From positions 1 through 23,391 of IMG/VR virus record IMGVR_UViG_3300049483_000192: DNA of 23,391 bases. One strand, given 5' to 3'. The notes beneath the pieces are model-generated. The model was not told the DNA's origin, made no database searches, and saw only the letters and a program-made list of their open reading frames with translations. Made by a program: the position numbers and the translations under genes. This document shows, one piece after another, positions 14,463-21,806 of the stretch (position 1 is its first letter; the number at the start of each line of letters is the position of its first letter). The stretch is from a virus.

Positions 14463-15638
14463 TTACGACGCTGGGTGGAGAAGATGCTGAATAGCCGCAG
14501 CATTCGTCACCACCGTACCGATCCTCTGCGCGAACAGGAAGCCGACCTGTCCGGTATCCGCAAAGCGTTCGTTAAGCCGGCGAACTGTCATCGGTGAAGA
14601 TTCGGCAACCATGAAACCAGCATTCAGGTTCCCGAACAACACTGACTTAGCCGTGGCGGCAATCGCCTGCATAGAGGCCGTCGTATAGACCGGTCGGCCC
14701 ATGATCGTCGGGTTTCCAGCCGTTCCGGCAGGTGTCGCCATGAAGCTAAACGGATCACCCTGGAGCGACAGAATCGCGGTGTACGTCGCAGGAGCCATCA
14801 CCCAGACCGCCTGATCGAGATACTCCGTGAGGAGGCTCCCGTACAGTCCAATGACATCGCCAACCGCAACTGAGGTCGCTGCAGCCGCATCCTTGCCCTT
14901 CGTCGATCCGTAGGTCGCTGAGGTAGCCGTGTTGTACGTGAACGAAAGCGTGTTCTCGTACACACCGAACGCCCGACCGACACGAGCCGCCAGGAAGCCC
15001 GTGATGTCCGCCTGAGCGTCGCTCAGGAGTTCATCAGAGAGCCTGTGCAGGCGGGTGTATTTGACGAGCGTGATCGACTTCGTATCGACAGGCTCGACCT
15101 GGTTCTGATCTGCACTAACAGCCGTCGCATCGTACGATTCGTTCGTTGACGCGGGAGCCGTTTCAGCCGTTGCACCTTCAACAGGGATATTCACAGTCTT
15201 GTTCGAGACCGTGATAATCGAGGCCGGAGCCCGACGGATGATCGAGGCTTCCGCCCGACGCTGGATGATCTGGCTGTAGAAAGCATTCGGCACAACCGCG
15301 CCGCCCTGCTCGTCATCGCCCTCGCCGAGGTACACGGTAGCTTTGTAGGCTCCCTTGTCCCCTGTCCGCATCCAATGCCAGAAAGCCTTGTTTTCGTTGT
15401 CGCCGCGTCCGGTCTTCAGAAGCAGAGCCGGACCACCGTCATTGCTGACCGGAGCCGCCTTCATCGCCTCGTCGACCATCTCGGCCAGCGTGTTCGTGAT
15501 GTTCTTCTTGTTCTCTTCGCGCTTCTGAGCAGCGACGCGATCAGCTTTCTTCTGCTCAAGAATCTCAGCAAGACCCTGTTGAATGTCCGTAATTTCCGGC
15601 GCGGTCTTGGTTTCGTCGTTCTTCTCTTTTTCGTCCAT
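14463..15638 (-). CDS. Possible separate major capsid protein from an internal start
   Basis: Within the fused gene, codon 267 is an ATG at 15638 (MDEKEKNDETK) preceded by AAAAAGGAAACACGAAC, which contains an AAGGA-like site 9 to 10 nt upstream. Starting here gives 391 residues, close to the 385 of HK97 gp5, and includes a delta-like coiled coil before the coat domain. The upstream part would then work as protease. Nested translation would supply capsid in excess over protease. Seen: ATG, site and length. Inferred: use. Confidence 0.4.
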   Translation of the reverse strand: MDEKEKNDETKTAPEITDIQQGLAEILEQKKADRVAAQKREENKKNITNTLAEMVDEAMKAAPVSNDGGPALLLKTGRGDNENKAFWHWMRTGDKGAYKATVYLGEGDDEQGGAVVPNAFYSQIIQRRAEASIIRRAPASIITVSNKTVNIPVEGATAETAPASTNESYDATAVSADQNQVEPVDTKSITLVKYTRLHRLSDELLSDAQADITGFLAARVGRAFGVYENTLSFTYNTATSATYGSTKGKDAAAATSVAVGDVIGLYGSLLTEYLDQAVWVMAPATYTAILSLQGDPFSFMATPAGTAGNPTIMGRPVYTTASMQAIAATAKSVLFGNLNAGFMVAESSPMTVRRLNERFADTGQVGFLFAQRIGTVVTNAAAIQHLLHPAS

Positions 15639-16436
15639 GTTCGTGTTTCCTTTTTCTGCATCTGTTACGGTGGTAGTGTTCTGAGCCGTTGCTTCCGCAA
15701 CCTCTGGCTCGATTTGTGTTTCAATGTCTGTTTGCTGAATTGATTTCAGGCTGAATGCCACGTTACGCGGCTCAGCCGGAGAGGGAGTGAGCGAAGCATC
15801 CAGGCCCAAAGGCCAGGACATGATTCGCCATGCCGCTCCCTTTTTCTCTCTCTGCACAAGGTGTGAAGCCGTACCCGATGACCAGCCGAGCTTGCCCTTC
15901 TTGGCGAGCTCGTAAATTGCCTTGGCGTATCGGTCCGCAATCTCAAGTTGCGCCTCGATCCAGACCCCGATTTCGTCGATGACTAGAGAGGCATTGCCAA
16001 TGATCTTCGACCCTACCTTGACATCCATGCCGTGATTGTATAGGGTAGGAGACTGACGATGCACGCCGAAGTCGGTTTCCTTGGTGAAGAAATCCCCCGC
16101 AAGATCAGGCGACTGTTCATCGGAGAACGTCACGAGATAGCCTGCTACTTTCCCATCAGGCAGAGCTTTGACCTCGCCGCCCATAGCGACTAGCACGTCA
16201 TCAGACTTCGATTCATCCTTGACGCAATTGGCTCCCAGCCTCACAGAGTGCTCGTGAATCCTGATAGCCTTCTCTGAGTGGGTAGTTTTGGTGTTGGGAT
16301 TATGCGCCCCCAGTTCCCCGGAGAGGTCATGGATTGCCTGGATGATCTTCTGGTCGCCGGCTGAGTTACGCGCTCCCATTTTGATGCTGTCCAAGAACAG
16401 CAGCGAATTGTCAAGGGCTTTCTCCATTTCATCCAT
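14463..16436 (-). CDS. Fused prohead protease and HK97-type major capsid protein
   Basis: One uninterrupted frame of 657 codons; the ATG at 16436 has AAGG 7 nt upstream and overlaps the portal stop (TGATG). A GTG three bases earlier is an alternative. Residues 1-85 are helical (IIQAIHDLSGELGAHN). Residues 86-235 are an S78-type prohead protease (GKVAGYLVTFSDE, PTLYNHGMD with His135, LGWSSGTA with Ser186, PLGLDASLTPSPAEPRNVAF). A polar linker follows, then a coiled-coil delta-like region (about 280-328) and the HK97 coat domain from about 378 (GGAVVPNAFYSQIIQRRAEA, NPTIMGRPVYT, MTVRRLNERFAD). In most HK97-like phages these are two genes. The protease presumably releases the capsid subunit during maturation. 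Confidence 0.9.
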   Translation of the reverse strand: MDEMEKALDNSLLFLDSIKMGARNSAGDQKIIQAIHDLSGELGAHNPNTKTTHSEKAIRIHEHSVRLGANCVKDESKSDDVLVAMGGEVKALPDGKVAGYLVTFSDEQSPDLAGDFFTKETDFGVHRQSPTLYNHGMDVKVGSKIIGNASLVIDEIGVWIEAQLEIADRYAKAIYELAKKGKLGWSSGTASHLVQREKKGAAWRIMSWPLGLDASLTPSPAEPRNVAFSLKSIQQTDIETQIEPEVAEATAQNTTTVTDAEKGNTNMDEKEKNDETKTAPEITDIQQGLAEILEQKKADRVAAQKREENKKNITNTLAEMVDEAMKAAPVSNDGGPALLLKTGRGDNENKAFWHWMRTGDKGAYKATVYLGEGDDEQGGAVVPNAFYSQIIQRRAEASIIRRAPASIITVSNKTVNIPVEGATAETAPASTNESYDATAVSADQNQVEPVDTKSITLVKYTRLHRLSDELLSDAQADITGFLAARVGRAFGVYENTLSFTYNTATSATYGSTKGKDAAAATSVAVGDVIGLYGSLLTEYLDQAVWVMAPATYTAILSLQGDPFSFMATPAGTAGNPTIMGRPVYTTASMQAIAATAKSVLFGNLNAGFMVAESSPMTVRRLNERFADTGQVGFLFAQRIGTVVTNAAAIQHLLHPAS

Positions 16437-17836
16437 CACTTCACCTTTGCAAAAATAGACTTCACTTCTTCTGCTGTTGAGGCGTTGGCAAGGGAAGCGA
16501 TCAATCCCGTCTGTACTGCCTCTGAGATCAAATCAGTCTGGAAGTCGACTAATGCCGACCCGCCAGACTTTAGGCTCTTGAGTGCCTTCCTCATCCAACG
16601 ATCAAGCTCCGCCTTCGTCTGATCCTGAGCGTTTGGCTCCGGGGGCGTACCCTCGGTAGCTGGAGTCTGGGGGACGGCTGGCGGGACAGGCACAACAGCA
16701 GCCCTCTCCTCTTTCTGCTTCTCTGACTCCTCAATCAACGCTTCAGCCTCTTCAGACAGGTCGTAACCCAGGATGTCAAGAGCCGCCTTGAGTGGAATAC
16801 CCGCGTCGACCAATCCCTTCAATGATGCTGCCCTCGAAGTCTCGTCGATCTGGAGTTCAGACATCTCTTCAGGAGCAAACTCGATCCTCTGATCGTACTC
16901 CTCGAGGAATGGATTCAGGACAGACTCGTAGAACGAGCAACGGGGGATGATCGTATTCGATAAGAACGTGCCGTATTCAGTCTCAGCCGTTGCACGATTG
17001 GCAGAGTCAGCCGTTAGGACTGTCTTCGGAATCCCAAAGGCCCAGGCGATCTCTTTGATTGCATGGTCATCGACCCTATCAAACGCAAACGAGGACAATT
17101 CAGAGGTCAACTTCTCGATTTTGATGTCACCCGTAACCCCGAGGATCTTCTGGGTGGCACTCTTCAATCCCTGCAATTTACGCTGAAACCATCCCTCTAC
17201 ATACTTCACCTGATCCGAGTTCGTGCCTTGGGGCATCATAATCATCGTAACAGGCAAAGCGTCAGCCTCGAAGAACTTGGACAGAAACGTGCTGACGTTC
17301 CCTATGATCTGCGCCCCAGATAAAGCAACTGAAGCCGCCGAAGGTCCAGGCTCCAAGTCTGACATCGGATTGAACGACTTGAAGAATAGAAAGTCATCTG
17401 CGGTCCAAGTCTTGCCACCCAAAGGATACCGCCTGCCTGTGTCTTGTATCTGCTGCCAAAAGACTAGCCTTTCGCCATCTAGCTGCCATTGCATTGAGAA
17501 GGGATTAAGCCATCGCAAGCCCTTCTTGATCCCGTAGGCATTAGACTTCTTGAGTATCCACCCAGCTCCACGCAGTAAATACGCCGCCTCTGTCAGCCAG
17601 AGCAAATCTCTTAACGGCAAATCCCGCTCGAACTCATAGGCATCAATCTCGTCCTCTCCACGGTAGATGTACCGGGGGACGTTGACGAGGGTGTCACAGC
17701 GGATGTTCAACGCCCGGTAAACAAGAGGAATGCGCGCGTAGGATTCATGCTCGTTCTGGACGCTGGTCTTCATTCTCCAAGTAGAGTCCGGGTCAGAGAA
17801 TGGATTCAGCAGCGAAAAGGTCTTAATGTTGTTCAT
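16436..17836 (-). CDS. Portal protein, HK97 family
   Basis: Encodes 466 residues, starting 2 nt after the terminase stop. Family landmarks appear in order: HESYARIPLVYRALNIRCDTLVNVP (in outline) near residues 29-54, the core YLLRGAGWILKKSN, GLRWLNPFSMQWQ, then GDIKIEKLTSELSSF, the FGIPKTVL block near 285-292 and FLSNTIIPRCSFYESVLNPFL. The C-terminal 100 residues are low-complexity Pro/Ala/Glu followed by a charged helix. The portal forms the 12-subunit ring at the capsid vertex through which DNA is packaged. It precedes the protease-capsid fusion, as in HK97. Confidence 0.92.
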   Translation of the reverse strand: MNNIKTFSLLNPFSDPDSTWRMKTSVQNEHESYARIPLVYRALNIRCDTLVNVPRYIYRGEDEIDAYEFERDLPLRDLLWLTEAAYLLRGAGWILKKSNAYGIKKGLRWLNPFSMQWQLDGERLVFWQQIQDTGRRYPLGGKTWTADDFLFFKSFNPMSDLEPGPSAASVALSGAQIIGNVSTFLSKFFEADALPVTMIMMPQGTNSDQVKYVEGWFQRKLQGLKSATQKILGVTGDIKIEKLTSELSSFAFDRVDDHAIKEIAWAFGIPKTVLTADSANRATAETEYGTFLSNTIIPRCSFYESVLNPFLEEYDQRIEFAPEEMSELQIDETSRAASLKGLVDAGIPLKAALDILGYDLSEEAEALIEESEKQKEERAAVVPVPPAVPQTPATEGTPPEPNAQDQTKAELDRWMRKALKSLKSGGSALVDFQTDLISEAVQTGLIASLANASTAEEVKSIFAKVK

Positions 17837-17838
17837 GG

Positions 17839-18987
17839 TTACGCCGAGAATAGCACCTGGAAAGACCCCTGCAATGACTTAGTATGAATGGCATATCTCA
17901 TTGCGTCCATCAGGTGATCGTTGAACTTCACCGGCTCGTCCAACATCACGGCGTTCCGGTCTTCTTTCCACTTGTACATCCTGATCTCACGAATCAACTC
18001 ATCCGAGGGCCGAACTATGTTCAAGACCCTGCGTTTTACTGTGTCGATTCCGTCCTCTACCGACTTGTTAGCCGGGAAGACGTTGAACCCAGCCCTTGAC
18101 AACTCCTCGATCCTCTGAGGTTCAGCACAATCAGCGTATATCTCTTTGCCTTGTGGTACTAGAACTTTCAATCTCTCAATCAGGTCGGCGTTGGTCAGCT
18201 TTGTTTCGTACAACTCCTGCCTGATGAATATCTCCTGATCCTTCTCCCCTACAAGGACCAGGGCTGAGGGATTGTTATACCCGAAGTCCAGACCGAACCA
18301 TATATCGCAACCTTCCGGCAGATCATCGACCAGCCGCCACTTGGAGTATATGAGCGACTTCCTTGCTCCGGGCTCCCCAAGACCATATATCTGCCAGTAG
18401 TTGTCATCTTCATCTTTCAACCGCTCGATTTCCTGGACCACCTCGAGCGGCAGGAACATCAAAGCGTCTCTGTACGTCGACTTAATGAGCGTGCAATCTT
18501 CCCGAGTGAGGATTTTATCGTATATCCAATGGACCTCATCCGACGGGTTATAATCGAGAAAAATCTGTCCGGTTGTACGCAATGCCAGTTGTAGAAAGTC
18601 CTCGTTGGAAAACTCATTTGCCTCATTGAGCCAAAGGAGCTTTCGCTTTCTGCCCCTAACTTTCTGAGGCTCATCGACCGAGAAGAACTCGACCTCATTC
18701 GTCCCGAAGTGGTAGATATTGTCGGATCGGTTATGGTTTGCCTCGTTGTATAGCCCGTGAGCCTTGAGGAGTCCGATAAAGTCCCGCATAACAGACCCTT
18801 TGAGGGCCGGGAGGCTTTTACGGCAGATCGAGAAGACTTCGTTTTGCTCTTGGTAGAGGCGGATGAGGAAAAGCTGGGCGATTGATGTGGTTTTGCTGGA
18901 ACGCGCTCCCCCCTGGTTGACAACCAATCGGGTCTTTGCGTCGAGGTTTCTCTGGAGCACGTTCGTGCCATGTATATCAAGTTGCAT
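17839..18987 (-). CDS. terL: Terminase large subunit, PBSX/Terminase_3-like
   Basis: Encodes 382 residues. The ATPase has Walker A GGARSSKT (26-33), Walker B LLWLNEAN (117-124, Glu122 catalytic) and the coupling motif FLDYNPSD (143-150). The RNase H-like nuclease has FGLDFGYNNPSAL (Asp234), IYADCAEP (Asp286) and NDHLMDAMRYA (Asp357, Asp361), so all acidic positions are present. The short length and motif spellings fit the Terminase_3 group. It overlaps the small subunit by 11 bp. The protein cuts concatemeric DNA and drives it into the prohead through the portal coded next. Confidence 0.95.
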   Translation of the reverse strand: MQLDIHGTNVLQRNLDAKTRLVVNQGGARSSKTTSIAQLFLIRLYQEQNEVFSICRKSLPALKGSVMRDFIGLLKAHGLYNEANHNRSDNIYHFGTNEVEFFSVDEPQKVRGRKRKLLWLNEANEFSNEDFLQLALRTTGQIFLDYNPSDEVHWIYDKILTREDCTLIKSTYRDALMFLPLEVVQEIERLKDEDDNYWQIYGLGEPGARKSLIYSKWRLVDDLPEGCDIWFGLDFGYNNPSALVLVGEKDQEIFIRQELYETKLTNADLIERLKVLVPQGKEIYADCAEPQRIEELSRAGFNVFPANKSVEDGIDTVKRRVLNIVRPSDELIREIRMYKWKEDRNAVMLDEPVKFNDHLMDAMRYAIHTKSLQGSFQVLFSA

Positions 18988-19249
18988 TGTGGATCGTTAC
19001 GTCGATCTTCTGGACTATGTCCGCACCGTCAGCACCCGACAATTCAACGGCTTGAGGCAACTTCTGGAACGCAAACGGGGCCGCTTCGTGGGCTGCCCAC
19101 TTCTGGTCTAGCTTATTCTTGCTGCGGATCATCTTAACCCACAAATCAAGAATGTCCTGCCCTATCAGCTCGGCTACCTTAGCTCGTGGGATCTTCTGCG
19201 TGCTGCCTAGTTTTGGCCCTGAATTGGGCCTTGCTCCGCCATGTGCCAT
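18977..19249 (-). CDS. Terminase small subunit-like protein
   Basis: Encodes 90 residues from an ATG at 19249; a TTG three codons earlier is possible, and neither has a clear ribosome-binding site. It opens MAHGGARPNSGPKLGS, the Gly/Arg/Pro AT-hook-like start typical of small terminase subunits. A helical body follows (AKVAELIGQDILDLWVKMI, KWAAHEAAPFAFQKLP). It lies directly before terL, with an 11-bp overlap, and would recognise the packaging site. An ACAAAT/ATTTGT inverted repeat (19256-19271) sits immediately upstream and might mask the start. Confidence 0.8.
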   Translation of the reverse strand: MAHGGARPNSGPKLGSTQKIPRAKVAELIGQDILDLWVKMIRSKNKLDQKWAAHEAAPFAFQKLPQAVELSGADGADIVQKIDVTIHNAT

Positions 19250-19358
19250 CTTGAACAAATTTCAATTTGTGAGAGGGGCTTCCCGGATTGCTCCGGCTGG
19301 GAAGATTCACTACCCGAAAGGCCGATGCCTCGACCTACAGCCTAGAGTTCAGGTGCAG

Positions 19359-19411
19359 CCCCCTCAGTTACAATCGGGGGAGATGATTGTCAGATCGCAC
19401 CGCCCTCCCCC
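19359..19411 (-). promoter_or_regulatory. Leader with three mutually exclusive pairing segments
   Basis: In the untranslated leader before the terminase, three 7-nt segments occur in transcription order: GGGGGAG (19411-19405), CTCCCCC (19382-19376) and GAGGGGG (19365-19359). The middle one is fully complementary to both others, so only one stem can form at a time. A CCCGT/ACGGG hairpin (19417-19431) lies just upstream. Such competing stems suggest a regulated RNA fold. No ligand or partner is visible. Confidence 0.4.
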
Positions 19412-19434
19412 ATTTTCCCGTATATGACGGGCCT

Positions 19435-19475
19435 AAAAAACAGAATGCCCTACTGTGTGCGCACAGTAAGGCATT
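19435..19475 (-). terminator. Strong intrinsic terminator in the late leader
   Basis: On the minus strand a 14-bp stem (one G-T pair; AATGCC...GGCATT with an inner TACTGTG/CACAGTA) closes a CGCA loop at 19475-19444. CTG and then six T (19440-19435) follow. It would end transcripts from the radical SAM gene and also those from the promoter at 19509-19537, unless antitermination occurs. Confidence 0.9.
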
Positions 19476-19504
19476 AATTTCTCGCGGGGGATCAGTCCGC
19501 TCAG

Positions 19505-19525
19505 TGATATATTACCGATATATCA
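19505..19525. promoter_or_regulatory. Operator-like 21-bp inverted repeat over the promoter
   Basis: Perfect 8-bp arms TGATATAT and ATATATCA flank a 5-bp centre (TACCG). The repeat covers the -10 hexamer and part of the spacer of the promoter, so a bound dimeric protein would exclude RNA polymerase. I find no second copy of the full repeat in the window. Confidence 0.75.
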
Positions 19526-19537
19526 ATCCACTGTCAA
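19509..19537 (-). promoter_or_regulatory. Sigma-70-type promoter facing the terminase and structural genes
   Basis: On the minus strand a consensus -35 TTGACA (19537-19532), a 17-bp spacer and a -10 TAATAT (19514-19509, 4 of 6) predict initiation near 19502. It starts 16 bp after the radical SAM stop. It is the best promoter match I see ahead of the 19-kb structural gene run and is a likely late promoter. Confidence 0.72.
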
Positions 19538-19553
19538 GAAGTATTTTCGATTT

Positions 19554-20594
19554 CTACTTATACTTATCTTTATCAGCAACCTTCACGGGATCGTTCAGCA
19601 CAGCAGGTTCGCCAAAGATCAAAGCGTAATGCCCGATTCCCTTTGCTTTGCACCTAGGGCAGATCGGGTGAGCCAGAATCTGTTGGCGGAGTTCCTTCAG
19701 AGGAGTAGCCAGGAAGCTACCCATCTTGAACTCTGGCAGATACATCATTTGACATAGCTGCATCTGACCGTAAGAGTCTAAGGTAATGTCGTCTTCCTGC
19801 ATGGCGCAACGATCGGTGACTTTGGGCGGTTTCTTGTGCCTTGATATATTCTCTTCTGGAGTCTCAGGCAACAGTGAAATCAACGCTCTGTCTTCCTCGG
19901 TGTAACTGCCGTCTATGATCCTCTCATACATCATAAACGTCGCCGGGAAGCTCACGAATCTGAATCCATTGTCTTCCGCTAGCCGGCGGGCGGGCTCCCT
20001 CTCGTCGAGATTGTCCTTGTACTCATGGAAAAACATCGTCTTCTTGACGCTCTTCGGCCATTGGAGTTTAGATATAAACTCCAGCTTTTCCACGAATCTC
20101 TCGGCCCTGGCGGGTTTCTGGTAGATGTGCATCTTCTTCCACCCAGAGAAAGACACTCGGAACTCATCCAAGCCTGAATTGATTAGCTCATCCCAATCAC
20201 AGGTTGTATGCTGCAGGAATGAACTCGTCGAAGCTCTTAATCCTCTTTGGGCGCATTCGTTCACGAATAGATGAACCTTTGGATGAATTAAAGGATCAGA
20301 CCATCGGTAGAGTTGAACCTTGCGGAGATTGGCTTCTCTTGTAGCTTTGTCTAGGATGGCACAGAACGTCCCTATATCCATCTTGTGGCCATCTCTTCTA
20401 GTCTGGACACCTACAGGGCAGGAAGGACAGGCTCCCGGGCAGGAATCGACAATATCAACGAGTAGTTGAACCTGGCGCCACCATATCATCCGCCTGATCT
20501 GGATACCTAGTTTCCCTGGTAGGTTGCGGATCAGCCTACGGATCATTGATTCTCTGATGTCTTCCTCCCTCCAATCTGGACTAGACTCGTTCAC
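19554..20594 (-). CDS. Radical SAM enzyme with twitch/SPASM-like C-terminal domain
   Basis: Encodes 346 residues from a GTG at 20594 that has AAGGAGG 4 nt upstream and overlaps the preceding stop as GTGA; an ATG at 20630 would add 12 residues. The motif DSCPGACPSCPVG gives CX3CX2C (Cys52, Cys56, Cys59) for the [4Fe-4S] cluster that cleaves S-adenosylmethionine. Near the C-terminus, Cys263-X12-Gly-X4-Cys281 and CPRC (Cys312, Cys315) match the first half of a SPASM domain or a twitch domain, able to hold one auxiliary cluster. Such enzymes often modify peptides or proteins. No queuosine-type or nucleotide-modifying partner is nearby. The coupled small peptide upstream is the obvious candidate partner. 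Confidence 0.88.
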   Translation of the reverse strand: MNESSPDWREEDIRESMIRRLIRNLPGKLGIQIRRMIWWRQVQLLVDIVDSCPGACPSCPVGVQTRRDGHKMDIGTFCAILDKATREANLRKVQLYRWSDPLIHPKVHLFVNECAQRGLRASTSSFLQHTTCDWDELINSGLDEFRVSFSGWKKMHIYQKPARAERFVEKLEFISKLQWPKSVKKTMFFHEYKDNLDEREPARRLAEDNGFRFVSFPATFMMYERIIDGSYTEEDRALISLLPETPEENISRHKKPPKVTDRCAMQEDDITLDSYGQMQLCQMMYLPEFKMGSFLATPLKELRQQILAHPICPRCKAKGIGHYALIFGEPAVLNDPVKVADKDKYK

Positions 20595-20767
20595 TTCCCC
20601 TCCTTCTGGCTCTGGATGATGCGCCTCCATCCACGCTTCGGTTTCTCAGGTATAACCGCTCCGCTTGGATATTGCCAGACGGGATCACCTTGTGGTTCCT
20701 GCCACGGAGGATCACCCGGTCTGCGAACAGGAACGTCTCGTCCGATCTGCCTCATGCCCTCACTCAC
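20591..20767 (-). CDS. 58-residue Trp/Pro-rich peptide coupled to the radical SAM gene
   Basis: Starts at GTG 20767 with GAGG 5 nt upstream, overlaps the preceding stop (GTGA) and ends in a TGA that overlaps the radical SAM GTG. The product is basic and contains a 9-residue tandem near-repeat, GDPPWQEPQ then GDPVWQYPS (residues 18-35), with Trp22 and Trp31. The tail is EKPKRGWRRIIQSQKEGK. It has no signal peptide or membrane segment. Being short, repeat-bearing, aromatic and tightly coupled to a SPASM-like radical SAM gene, it could be the modified substrate. It could equally be an unrelated phage small protein. Confidence 0.65.
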   Translation of the reverse strand: MSEGMRQIGRDVPVRRPGDPPWQEPQGDPVWQYPSGAVIPEKPKRGWRRIIQSQKEGK

Positions 20768-21243
20768 GGCTTCCTCTCTTTCTGGCTCTGGAGGAAAGCT
20801 TCAATGCGATCATTGAGGGGAGTCCCGCAAACCCACCCCTTAACATCCTCAATGAGTTTAACTGCCTTCTCCAAGTCGGAGCGGAGACGGGCTATCTCGG
20901 TGGCGGGTTCAAAAATACCATCGCCCACTCTTTCGGTCATCTTGTCGAAATCCTCTTTCAGCCGTTCGTTCTCAGAGCGGAGGCGGGCGAGTTCCTCCGA
21001 TACCATTCTGATACCATCAGGTAAGGAGGGCGCATTGATTACACTCAAATGTTCACCCCATTCATAGGAAAGCTCGTTCAGGCGAACATTCAGCCTTGCG
21101 TTCTCCTCCTCCATCTTCTTGGCTAGATCGGAACGGATATAGCTGGCACTTCCTGTAACGGTCGAGTTGTCTACCATCCAGAATCCAGCGTCAGGCATCC
21201 TATCGTCAACTCGCCATGCTGTCATTTTCTCCGGCATATCCAT
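20764..21243 (-). CDS. Coiled-coil protein of unknown function
   Basis: Encodes 159 residues; the ATG follows the upstream TAA directly and has AGAAAGGA before it. Residues 1-38 are a small polar domain (MTAWRVDDRMPDAGFWMVD). Residues 39-150 are mostly heptad-like helix (LAKKMEEENARLNVRLNEL, EELARLRSENERLKEDFDKM, EIARLRSDLEKAVKLIEDV). There is no membrane segment. It precedes the Trp/Pro-rich peptide in the same run. Proteins like this are frequent in phage early regions with no assigned role. Confidence 0.7.
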   Translation of the reverse strand: MDMPEKMTAWRVDDRMPDAGFWMVDNSTVTGSASYIRSDLAKKMEEENARLNVRLNELSYEWGEHLSVINAPSLPDGIRMVSEELARLRSENERLKEDFDKMTERVGDGIFEPATEIARLRSDLEKAVKLIEDVKGWVCGTPLNDRIEAFLQSQKERKP

Positions 21244-21426
21244 TTAGGTTCCTTTCTCCGTAAACTTTACCATCGCTTCAAAACAGGCCCGTAAGTTAGA
21301 CCGGACTACGTGATACTTTCCGACCTTCAAAGAAGCCACGTTTACTGACTCGGCAATCTCCAGATACTTGAATCCTCGATCAGCAAGGGTGTTGATCTCT
21401 TCCATGTAAGGGCGGGGGTCGGTCAT
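21244..21426 (-). CDS. Small helix-turn-helix-like protein
   Basis: Encodes 60 residues from an ATG at 21426 that overlaps the upstream stop (ATGA); an in-frame GTG at 21435 is the alternative and lies only 2 nt after AGGAG. INTLADRGFKYLEIAESVNV has the spacing of a helix-turn-helix (helix, Gly turn, IAESVNV recognition-like start), followed by VGKYHVVRSNLRACFEAM. It could be a small DNA-binding regulator. The evidence is limited to pattern and size. Confidence 0.6.
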   Translation of the reverse strand: MTDPRPYMEEINTLADRGFKYLEIAESVNVASLKVGKYHVVRSNLRACFEAMVKFTEKGT

Positions 21427-21806
21427 TTCGTCCACAGCTCCTCATCTGGACAAACGGAAATGGCTGGATGATCTATTTTGCAGATGGGACAAATTCTAGG
21501 AATATGCTTCTTGACAACCTGAGCCGGAGTCGATCTCGGAGGACCGTAGCGGTTGTAGTGTTTGAGGAATCCCCAGATCGGGAAGTCTGCCTCAGCCCAA
21601 GCGTCGAAAGTAGATTGCATGAATCTATTGAACCTCTCCTGAAGCTCCGTAATGTCCCCGGAATCAAACTCATTGACGAGCAACCACTCTTTCGCCTCTC
21701 TCAAGTCTCTGGATGTCCCGGCGTACTTCCTACCTGCGTTCTTCGGGTGATCGTTCCAGAGTTGCTTGATTGTCCAGACTAGATCGAAGGGTCGGCTGTT
21801 GCTCAC
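21423..21806 (-). CDS. Unknown protein with C-terminal zinc-knuckle-like cysteines
   Basis: Encodes 127 residues from a GTG at 21806 behind a GAGAAAGGGAAA purine run. The N-terminal 90 residues are helical (VWTIKQLWNDHPKN, DLREAKEWLLVNEF, ITELQERFNRFMQSTF, WAEADFPIWGFLKHYNRYG). The end has CPICKIDHPAISVC, three Cys and one His suited to bind one zinc ion. It is the first gene after the regulatory gap. I recognise no family; replication, transcription or host-takeover roles are all possible. Confidence 0.7.
   Translation of the reverse strand: MSNSRPFDLVWTIKQLWNDHPKNAGRKYAGTSRDLREAKEWLLVNEFDSGDITELQERFNRFMQSTFDAWAEADFPIWGFLKHYNRYGPPRSTPAQVVKKHIPRICPICKIDHPAISVCPDEELWTK

Noticed and set aside
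15375-15743. 122-residue plus-strand frame opposite the capsid gene
   Set aside because: Antisense to the linker/delta region of the protease-capsid fusion; Leu/Phe/Val-rich shadow of Glu/Lys codons.
18459-18980. 173-residue minus-strand frame overlapping terL
   Set aside because: Ser/Arg-rich alternative frame of terL, which has all its motifs in the chosen frame.
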